The position numbers and the translations under genes were made by a program. The notes under the pieces are model-generated. The model was not told where the DNA came from and searched no databases. It saw only the letters and a program-made list of their open reading frames with translations. Shown in pieces: positions 1 through 7,600 of a stretch of DNA of 64,000 nt. Position 1 is the first letter of the stretch, and every line of letters starts with the position of its first letter. The stretch covers positions 1 to 64,000 of the forward strand of contig JBEVWC010000005.1 of the NCBI GenBank assembly GCA_040506775.1. The letters are read 5' to 3'. The DNA is from Thiodiazotropha sp040506775. GTDB lineage: Bacteria > Pseudomonadota > Gammaproteobacteria > Chromatiales > Chromatiaceae.

Positions 1-117
1 TCGGTCAGTCTGTACATCTCGGAAGCCCTGATCATGGACGTGTTCATCGCCCTGCTGGTGTTGCCGCTGATGGTCTACTGGCTGCGGCCGGGGTTTGTAT
101 TTGATGCCTCCCGATAA
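1..117 (+). CDS. C-terminal end of a membrane protein (partial)
   Basis: An open frame enters the window from the left edge and stops with TAA at 115-117, giving the last 38 residues of a protein. The piece holds one hydrophobic segment (around IMDVFIALLVLPLMVYWL) followed by a short polar tail, so it is the end of an inner-membrane protein. Too little is visible to name the family. It runs in the same direction as the stress cluster but is separated from it by about 200 bp containing a good promoter, so it is probably a different transcription unit. Confidence 0.6.
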   Translation, partial: SVSLYISEALIMDVFIALLVLPLMVYWLRPGFVFDASR

Positions 118-254
118 CGACCAGCAGAGACGTGGAAGATGCCTTTGATGTATCGAACGTTCATCTGCCAATATCGTAGCTGACTCATTAAATGTTTATG
201 CGGTTGATGCCAGCGGAAAGGCATTGTATCAAGTGAAATGATTTGCTGTATTCG

Positions 255-277
255 GCCTTGACATAATATGTCAAGGC
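255..277. promoter_or_regulatory. 23-bp perfect palindrome, candidate operator of the stress cluster
   Basis: Two perfect 11-bp arms (GCCTTGACATA and its complement) surround a single central base at 266. The palindrome lies 41-63 bp upstream of the first gene of the cluster and covers the -35 hexamer of the predicted promoter. This is the position expected for a dimeric repressor that competes with RNA polymerase. No regulator gene lies next to it in the window, so the protein that binds it is unknown. Confidence 0.55.
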
Positions 278-286
278 GACTATCTT
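258..286 (+). promoter_or_regulatory. Sigma-70-type promoter for the PspA/flotillin cluster
   Basis: TTGACA at 258-263 matches the -35 consensus exactly. After a 17-bp spacer, TATCTT at 281-286 matches four of six bases of the -10 consensus. The start codon at 318 follows about 31 bp later, preceded by AAGGAG. No sigma-54 (-24/-12 GG/GC) element was seen here, unlike the classical enterobacterial psp promoter. Confidence 0.5.
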
Positions 287-317
287 GAGTGCATCGTTTG
301 AAAGGAGATCACAATCG

Positions 318-737
318 ATGAATAGCCTTCTCTCTAAATTGGAGTCGGTACTTAAAATGCCCGATTCCGGAACCATGAATGGGATGGAATATGAGTTGAG
401 CCCGATTCCAGGAGACGTCGAGGTGGTACAGGTCACCTTTAAGGACCGAGAGGAATTTCCCATCTACCTAACCCAATCCAACAGCCAGATGATTTGTATC
501 TGTTATCTATGGCGGGACGAAGAAGTACTCGCCGAGAAGCGTATTCCTATGCTCGAGAGTATGCTGGATATGAATGTTCCCATGCCCCTCTCCTCATTTG
601 GCAGAATCGGTGACTGGTACACCATTTTCGGTGCGCTAGATCAGGATTCATCTGCCAGCAGCGTCATCAAAGAGTTGACCGTACTGAGCGACAACGCACT
701 CGATGCGTTGGATGCTATGAGTGACTATCTCAACTGA
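318..737 (+). CDS. DUF2170 family protein, YjfI-like
   Basis: A 139-aa soluble acidic protein with no signal peptide or membrane segment. The start at 318 is chosen because AAGGAG lies about ten bases upstream; an ATG at 285 in the same frame has no ribosome binding site and overlaps the promoter. Length and sequence (an MNSLLSKLESVLKMP beginning and a central WRDEEVLAEKRIPMLESML stretch) fit the DUF2170/YjfI family. From general knowledge, that family sits beside a PspA-like gene in the E. coli yjfIJKLM locus. The next gene here is indeed PspA-like, 25 bp downstream. Its biochemical role is unknown; an accessory function for the PspA homologue is an inference from this recurring pairing. Confidence 0.75.
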   Translation: MNSLLSKLESVLKMPDSGTMNGMEYELSPIPGDVEVVQVTFKDREEFPIYLTQSNSQMICICYLWRDEEVLAEKRIPMLESMLDMNVPMPLSSFGRIGDWYTIFGALDQDSSASSVIKELTVLSDNALDALDAMSDYLN

Positions 738-762
738 CCGTATCAGAATTAGGAGTCAAACA

Positions 763-1464
763 ATGGAATTTTTTAAAAAACTGGCCACTGCAATTCGTGG
801 TGGAACCCGTGAGATCGGCGAAGCCATACTGGATAATCAGGGTGTGCGCATTTACGAGCAGGAAATAGAAGATGCCAAGAGCGCGATCAAGCAGGCGGAG
901 AACGATCTGACTGGTGTCATGGCAAAAGAAATGCAGGCCGGCCGGGAGATAGAACGATTAGAGAAAGAAGTCGCGGCTTATGAGAAGAACGCCCTGGAAT
1001 TGCTTGAGAAAGACAACGAAGTTCTAGCCGCAGAAGTGGCGGGTAAAATTTCCGAGTTGGAGGTGGAGTTGGAGAGTCAGCGTCAGGCAAAGTCCCGCTT
1101 TTCCGAACATGTCTCCAAGGTCAAGGAGATGATCAAACAAACCCATGCGAAAATCCGTGAGCATGAACGGGAAATCGCGATGGTTAAAACAACAGAGAAC
1201 GTGCACAAGGCAACCCAATCGATCAGTCAGCATATGGATGGTGGCAGTTCGAAGATGGTTGCGGCAAAGGAGTCTCTGGAAAGGATAAAACAACGCCAAC
1301 AAGATCAGTCAGACCGGATGAGTGCGGCCGAACAATTGCGTGGGGAATTGAACGGAGAGACCTTAGAGGAAAAACTAAAAGCTGCGGGTGTCGGTGATAG
1401 TGAAGACCGGCAAAAACGCGTGCTGGAGCGGCTCAAATCAAAGCAGAAAGGATCACAAGCCTGA
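763..1464 (+). CDS. PspA/IM30 family membrane-stress protein
   Basis: The 233-aa protein starts at 763 behind AGGAG at 751-755. It begins MEFFKKLATAIRGG, an amphipathic helix typical of this family, and then is almost entirely charged coiled coil, with no transmembrane segment. PspA/IM30/Vipp1 proteins are ESCRT-III-like; they assemble on the inner face of the cytoplasmic membrane and stabilise it under stress. The similarity is closer in context to YjfJ than to classical PspA: no pspB, pspC or pspF is seen, and the partners are DUF2170, YqiJ, flotillin and an AAA ATPase. It is likely co-transcribed with both neighbours. Confidence 0.88.
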   Translation: MEFFKKLATAIRGGTREIGEAILDNQGVRIYEQEIEDAKSAIKQAENDLTGVMAKEMQAGREIERLEKEVAAYEKNALELLEKDNEVLAAEVAGKISELEVELESQRQAKSRFSEHVSKVKEMIKQTHAKIREHEREIAMVKTTENVHKATQSISQHMDGGSSKMVAAKESLERIKQRQQDQSDRMSAAEQLRGELNGETLEEKLKAAGVGDSEDRQKRVLERLKSKQKGSQA

Positions 1465-1471
1465 AATCAAC

Positions 1472-1801
1472 ATGAGTGATCGACAAAAGGGCAAACCGTC
1501 ACGGTGGTCAGATTCTGATAAAGCAATTCGTGCCACACAGGTTGCGTTCGATGTTGAAAATCAGGTGATAGACAGGATAAAGCAGCAAGCCTGTGAAAAA
1601 GGAATCACGGCGTCCGATATGATGCGTTTGATTCTCGGCCTTGAGGTGACTGCAAAACGGGTCAGACCAAGATTGACTATGTCACTTAAAGAGCAGGATT
1701 ACAGGGAATTAGCGAAACGATATGGTCTAAAGCCGAGCGAGCGGCTCGCCATAAAAGCGCGAATTATTGAAGAGATCAGGGATTACGCCATCAACCGATA
1801 G
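1472..1801 (+). CDS. Small hypothetical protein of the stress cluster
   Basis: A 109-aa, basic, soluble protein beginning 7 bp after the PspA-like gene. I do not recognise a family. After a basic start (MSDRQKGKPSRW) there is a short region around residues 22-50 that reads like a ribbon-helix-helix or small helical DNA-binding unit (VAFDVENQVIDRIKQQACEKG, then ITASDMMRLILGL), followed by a second helical half. The ATG at 1472 has only a poor ribosome binding site, so translation may be coupled to the gene before it. The DNA-binding idea is weak inference from composition; if right, this protein could be the cluster's own regulator. Confidence 0.6.
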   Translation: MSDRQKGKPSRWSDSDKAIRATQVAFDVENQVIDRIKQQACEKGITASDMMRLILGLEVTAKRVRPRLTMSLKEQDYRELAKRYGLKPSERLAIKARIIEEIRDYAINR

Positions 1802-1855
1802 TTTGGTGAGAAGACGCTTCGTGTCTACGTAATTAATGAAGGAGCATGTCCGCTC

Positions 1856-2518
1856 GTGGATTTATTTGCCAGTATTATTAGCAGCTATCCCACAAATATT
1901 TTCAGCATCGTTTTAGGCGTTATGTTGGTATTCTGGATTTTTGCAATCCTGGGGATGCTTGACATCGATATTCTCTCTCCGGAGGGAGGTGATGATATTT
2001 TTGAAATCGATGCTGAAGTGGATACTGAGATGCCAGGCTTTGTCGGCCTGCTTCATACCTTGGGTTTGACCGGTGTGCCTCTGACGCTTGTGATAAGTAT
2101 TATTGCTCTTATCGGATTTTCTCTTTCCTATTTTATAAGCCGGTGGTTTCTTGTTCCGATGGGATCGGATCTGCTTCGCTATATCCTCGGTACCGGCGTC
2201 TTGGTCGGTTCGACACTCACTGCGATTCCTCTAACAGCTCGTCTCATCAAGCCGTTGAAACCATTGTTTGTAAAGCACTACGCTCCGTCAAAAAAAGACT
2301 ATGTCGGTTACGTTTGTGTGGTTACTTCCTCGTCGGCGAATGAAGAATTTGGAATAGGGGTTATTGAAACAAGTGGTGCACCCATCCAGATCGACATACG
2401 TACAACAAACGGCGAGGCATACACTAAGGGCGCTAATCTCAGAGTGGCACGCTACGATAGCGTCGAGGATTTTTTCGAAGTGATCAGCGAAGCCAAATAC
2501 CAACAACTTATCAGTTAA
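1856..2518 (+). CDS. YqiJ-like inner membrane protein with C-terminal OB-fold-like domain
   Basis: The 220-aa product has hydrophobic segments near residues 14-36, 66-92 and 98-120, separated by an acidic loop (SPEGGDDIFEIDAEVDTE). A soluble beta-rich C-terminal third of about 85 residues follows. This layout, and the flotillin gene next to it, match the YqiJ/DUF1449 family, whose tail is described as OB-fold-like (NfeD-like); such proteins partner flotillins. A GTG start at 1856 is used, with GGAG about 12 bases upstream; no in-frame ATG is available. It lies 31 bp before the flotillin gene, so the two are almost certainly co-expressed. Confidence 0.8.
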   Translation: MDLFASIISSYPTNIFSIVLGVMLVFWIFAILGMLDIDILSPEGGDDIFEIDAEVDTEMPGFVGLLHTLGLTGVPLTLVISIIALIGFSLSYFISRWFLVPMGSDLLRYILGTGVLVGSTLTAIPLTARLIKPLKPLFVKHYAPSKKDYVGYVCVVTSSSANEEFGIGVIETSGAPIQIDIRTTNGEAYTKGANLRVARYDSVEDFFEVISEAKYQQLIS

Positions 2519-2549
2519 TTGTTTTACTTTTCTGAATAGGAAGCATTGT

Positions 2550-4598
2550 ATGGAATCAATTATTCTAATCAGCGTCTCAGCCGCGATTATCCTGCTGGGT
2601 GCGTTCTCCCTGTTTGCGAGTTTTTACAAAAAAGTCCCACAGGGTAAGGCGATGATCGTAAGTACCCTAAGTCGTGATCCGAAGGTAACCTTCACCGGGA
2701 GTCTGGTGCTTCCGGTGATCCACCTGCGTGAGATGATGGATATCGACTTGAAGACCATCGAAATAGATCGCCGTGGCTCTGATGGTCTGATCTGCAGGGA
2801 TAACATCCGTGCAGATATTAAGGTCACCTTTTTTGTCAGGGTAAATAAAACCACTGAGGATGTGCTGAAGGTGGCCCAGGCGGTCGGAGTCGACCGGGCA
2901 TCGGATCAGGGTGCGGTGGAAGAGCTGTTTTCCGCCAAGTTTTCAGAGGCTCTGAAAACTGTGGGAAAGCGTATGGATTTCATCTCCTTGTATGAAGAGC
3001 GGGATGCCTTTCGTGACGACATAATCAAAGTGATCGGAAAAGACCTTAACGGCTATGTTCTTGAGGACGCTGCGATCGATTATCTTGAACAAACGCCGAT
3101 CAAGTCACTGGACCCTGATAACATCTTGGATGCCGAAGGCATCCGAAAGATTACCGAACTGACTGCTGCACAGCATATTCGCACCAACGAATTTCAACGG
3201 GACGAAGAGAAAGAGATCAAAAAGAAAAACGTGGAGACCCGTGAGGCCGTATTGCAACTGGAGAAGCAGGAGCAGGACGCCCTCGCGCGACAGGCACGCG
3301 AGGTGGCATCGATCCAGGCGCGTGAAGAAGCAGAAACCAAAAAGATACAGGCCGAAGAACTACTACGTGCAGAGCAGGCCCGTATTAAGACTGAAGAGGC
3401 GATTGCCATTCAGGAAGAGAACAAGCAGCGCGAAATCGAGGTCGCTTCCTATCAAAGACAGAGTGTTACCGTAAAAGAAGCTGAGAACGTCAACAAAGCT
3501 CAGGAACTGGAACAGGTAGAGCGCAAACGGGTTGTTGCGCTGGCCGATATTGCCAAGGAGAAGGAACTCGAGGAGCAGCGTAAGGAGATTGCCGATCTTA
3601 CCAGCGAACGTATTTCTGTTGAAAAGCGTGTTGCTGAAGAGGAGGAGAATATCGAGCGTGTGCGTATCGTCTCCAAAGCAGAACGCGAAAAGGAGGCCAC
3701 GATCATTACCGCAGAAGCCAAGGCTCAGGAAGATCTTGTACGTGAAGTAAAGGCGGCAGAAGCTGCGGCCCAGCGAGCTATTCAGAAAGCGCAGGAAGAG
3801 GTGACCCTTGCGGAAGGTCGCAAAAATGCTTCTTTGCTTGATGCTGAGGCTGCCATCAAACACGCTGAGGCCGTGCGTTATCGGGAGGCGGCGCCAGGGC
3901 TGGCTAAAGCGGAGGTCATGCAGGTGACCGCCGCCGCTAAGGAAAAAGACGGCCTGGCCGACGCAGTGGTCTTGCGGGAGAAAATGGAGGCCCAGGCGAT
4001 TGGTGATGAAAAGATTGGCTTGGCCGCCGTGCGTGTGCAGGAAGCCGAAGCGGACGCGATCGAGAAACGGGGCGAGGCTGATGCGAAGAATATTGAGTTA
4101 CGCTTTCTTTCAGAAGCCAAGGGTCTGAAGGAGAAATTTGCAGCCATGGATGCCATGAGCGATGAGTCACGCCGACATGAAGAATTCCGACTCAAACTCG
4201 ACCTTACCCACGCTGAGACGCTGCGCTGGATCGAGGCAAACACGGAAATTGCCAAGGAGCAGGCGACCGTGCTGGCCACGGCGCTGGCGGATGCCAAGAT
4301 CGACATCGTGGGTGGTAGCGGCGATTACTTCGAGAAGTTCGTCAATGCTTTGGCCCTGGGTCGTTCCCTGGACGGCATCGTTCGTGGGGAGACTGCGCAG
4401 AAGGTCTTCAGCCGTCACCTGGAGGGTGAGGCCGATCTTGTGGATGACATTAAGGAGATTGCAAGAGGTCTGGGAGGAAACAGCGACAGTATCCAGAATC
4501 TTACGGTCAGCGCCTTTATTGCAAAACTGATGCGGGAAGGCACATCGGAACAGAAGGCCATACTCAACAATCTGATCGGTTCGGTCACCCAGCAATAA
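2550..4598 (+). CDS. Flotillin-like protein, YqiK family
   Basis: The 682-aa protein has an N-terminal membrane anchor (residues about 3-25), an SPFH/band 7 domain (about 30-210) and a very long Ala/Glu/Lys-rich coiled coil (about 210-540). A shorter helical tail follows. Flotillins form large oligomeric cages on the inner membrane that organise lipid and protein microdomains. E. coli YqiK is about 550 residues, so this protein is longer, mainly in the coiled-coil and tail. The start at 2550 has AGGAAG upstream. Pairing with the preceding YqiJ-like gene is the standard arrangement. Position between PspA and a giant ATPase suggests a membrane-bound stress complex (inference). Confidence 0.88.
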   Translation: MESIILISVSAAIILLGAFSLFASFYKKVPQGKAMIVSTLSRDPKVTFTGSLVLPVIHLREMMDIDLKTIEIDRRGSDGLICRDNIRADIKVTFFVRVNKTTEDVLKVAQAVGVDRASDQGAVEELFSAKFSEALKTVGKRMDFISLYEERDAFRDDIIKVIGKDLNGYVLEDAAIDYLEQTPIKSLDPDNILDAEGIRKITELTAAQHIRTNEFQRDEEKEIKKKNVETREAVLQLEKQEQDALARQAREVASIQAREEAETKKIQAEELLRAEQARIKTEEAIAIQEENKQREIEVASYQRQSVTVKEAENVNKAQELEQVERKRVVALADIAKEKELEEQRKEIADLTSERISVEKRVAEEEENIERVRIVSKAEREKEATIITAEAKAQEDLVREVKAAEAAAQRAIQKAQEEVTLAEGRKNASLLDAEAAIKHAEAVRYREAAPGLAKAEVMQVTAAAKEKDGLADAVVLREKMEAQAIGDEKIGLAAVRVQEAEADAIEKRGEADAKNIELRFLSEAKGLKEKFAAMDAMSDESRRHEEFRLKLDLTHAETLRWIEANTEIAKEQATVLATALADAKIDIVGGSGDYFEKFVNALALGRSLDGIVRGETAQKVFSRHLEGEADLVDDIKEIARGLGGNSDSIQNLTVSAFIAKLMREGTSEQKAILNNLIGSVTQQ

Positions 4599-4680
4599 AC
4601 AGGAACGGTGGCGGATCTGTTTGGGGACGATGCGCCCAAACAGGTTTTGCACAGGCTGAAGGACATCCTCAGGAGTTGGT

Positions 4681-7600
4681 ATGACTGACGCAGTCGAATC
4701 GATCGAGAATAAGGAGCTGGAACGCGCCGTCGCCGAAGGCGGCGCCTACGAGGTTATCCGCAAACGTCTGCTGGAGCAGGCTGAGCGGCTGGGCGTGTCG
4801 GCTACCGCTCTGAATCAGGCCCGTCTGGAAGAGTTCGGCGCCTCTTCCCTCGAACTCATCGGTCGGGTGCGGGTACATACCGAAAACAATTGCATTGCCC
4901 GGGACATCGCGCTACTCGATAACAGCCTGCTGTTTGGCTACAACGTCTTTATCGGTCTCAGGAAGGAAACGCAGGTCGGCGACGTATTCGGACTCTATCG
5001 CCTGATCGTGACCGATGAGGGCTATGAGATCGAGGCGCGTCCGTTAGCCGGTACTTTTCTCGATGATCCCGGTTTCATGCGCGATTTTCAGGAGCTCTAT
5101 ACCTACTATAAGGCGACCCGCCTGTCGAAACTGCTGGTAGCCAATCAGCACCTTTACGCCACATTTCAGATCGGTGACAAGCTGTCCGATATCAAGGTGT
5201 TCCGTTGGTCGATCGCGAATGACGGCTCAGTGCGCTATCTCGATAATCGGGGCGAGCGCAGCCTGCCTGTCGCTCCCCGCTATGATTTCGAATGGAAGGT
5301 ATGCGATCGGGAGAGTTTCATTCAGGGACGCCATCCTCATATCGGAATTCACGATGAAGTATTCGTCGACAATCTGAAAGGCACGCTGACCTTCAAGATC
5401 GAGAACAACACGGAGAACGGGCTCGGCATCTATGAAGAGGCGGTCGAGGATAAAAATCAGTCCCTGGCCGATGCCGCCGTCCACTATGCCCGCCTCGGCG
5501 GCCTGATCGTGATCAAGGTGCTGCCCTATCGTGAAGAGCAATGGCGTTACTTCGTGTTCGATACCAAGTTAAAACGTGTTTCGCGTATCGACGCGATCGG
5601 CGAGGCCTGTCTGCAACTGCCGGAGGATCATGGTCTGATCTTTCCCGGCGGTTACTATTTGGAAAGCGGCGAACATAAATTCTTCGATGAGGATATTCGC
5701 GGCATGCAGTTCGAGCGCATGGTGCGTTCACCTAACGGCGAGGATGTGCTCTATCGCTTCTATGAGCCACACTCGGGGCGGGTCGCCATCTCGATCTATA
5801 ACCTGATTCGCAAGGATTTGCAGTCGCCGTTGATCGGTCACGGCTTCGCCCGTTTCGACGATGGGGTGGCGATGCTCTTCAACACCGAATCCGAGGAGCC
5901 GACACGTAACCATCCGATGCAGGTCTGGCGCACCCCGTTCTACAGCGACGACCATGTCCCGGCCGAAAATCATGGCAACAGTCTGCTGGGCAAAGTCGGT
6001 AACGCCGAGTTGGTGCGCGCCGTCTCGGAACTCTATTCCGTGATTCACAGTATCCGCGAACAGCGCCCCAGTACGCTGCTTTACGAGGAGCTGATCAAAC
6101 AATGCGGCGCTATTCTCGACGGCTATTACTGGATCGACAAGGTGGAGGCGGGCGCTATTGGCGAGCTGGTCCGGCTGATCCGCGAAACCGCCGAACTGGT
6201 GCTCGACGAATTCGAGAAAGTGCAGTCGATCCAGCAGCGCGCCAACCAATCGCTGCGCGAGGCGGAACAGCACCAGCGCGACCTGATTCGGGAGATCAAC
6301 CGTCGCGACTACCGCAAGCCCGATGACCATGTGGTCGGTCTCAAGGGAATCAACCTCCAGCGCGGCCACCTGATGACCCTGCGCGAGATGCGGTATATCG
6401 ATCTGGCCGCCATTGACCGCCTGGATGCGGAACTGGTGGGCGCCCAGGAGCGGCTTGCAAACCGCACCGTAGAATTTCTGCAGCGCGAGGACGCCTTCGA
6501 GGCATACACACAGGTGATTAACGAGATCCTGGCCGAGGCTGAAAAACAGGAGACCGTGGCCGAATTGAAACCCCGGCAACAGCGCCTGGACGAGATCGGC
6601 GAGGGACTCGATCTGCTCTCTGAGATGCTGAACAGCCTCGCCGTGGACGATACCACGGTGCGTACGGACATTCTTGCCAATCTGTCGAGTGTCTATGCGC
6701 AGCTCAACCAAGCCAAGGCGCAGTTGCGAAACCGGATCAAGTCGATCGGGAGCCGTGAATCGGTGGCCGAATTCGGCGCCCAGTTCACCCTTTTCTCCCA
6801 GTCAGTGATCAACGCTCTGGGTCTCGCGATCACTCCGGAAAAGTGTGACGAACAACTTTCGAAGCTGCTGGTGCAGATGGAGGAGTTCGAAAGCAAGTTC
6901 AGCGATCAGGACCAGTTTCTCAACGATATTATCGCCAAGCGCGAGGAGGTCTACGAGATCTTCGAAGCGCATAAGCAGAATCTGCTCGACGAACGTCAGA
7001 GACGCATACATAACCTCACCACTGCGGCGGAACGCCTGCTCGAGGGCATCGAAAAGCGCACCCGCAGCATGCAGAGCCAGGACGAGATCAACGCCTACTT
7101 CGCAGCCGATACCATGGTGAATAAGGTGCGTGCTCTCTCGGCCAACCTGCGTGAACTCGGTGATGCGGTGCGCGCCGATGATCTCGACAGCCGCCTGAAG
7201 AGCGCGAAAGAGCACTCGGTGCGTGCGCAGCGGGACAAGCAGGATCTGTTCGAGGAGGGCGGCAGCGTGATAAAGCTGGGGCGGCACCGCTTCAGCATCA
7301 GCGCCCAGGCGACCGATCTGACGCTTGTGCCGCGCGACGAGGGTTTGGCTTTTCACCTCACCGGTACCGACTATTTCGAACCATTGCAAGACGAAAAGCT
7401 GATGAGCTTGCAGGACTATTGGGCTCAGTCGCTGCCCTCCGAGAATGGGCAGGTCTATCGTGGCGAATACCTTGCCTACCAGTTACTGCGTGCCGCGGAA
7501 CGCGGTGAATCGGATCTCAGCCTGTCGCTGCTGATGGAGCAGCGCCGGGACGAAGATCAGTTGACCGCCACCGTTCGCAAATATATGGCTCCCCGCTATC

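Noticed and set aside
5728..6711. Open frame of 327 codons on the minus strand
   Set aside because: Antisense to the giant ATPase, whose frame and motifs are clear; no start signal.
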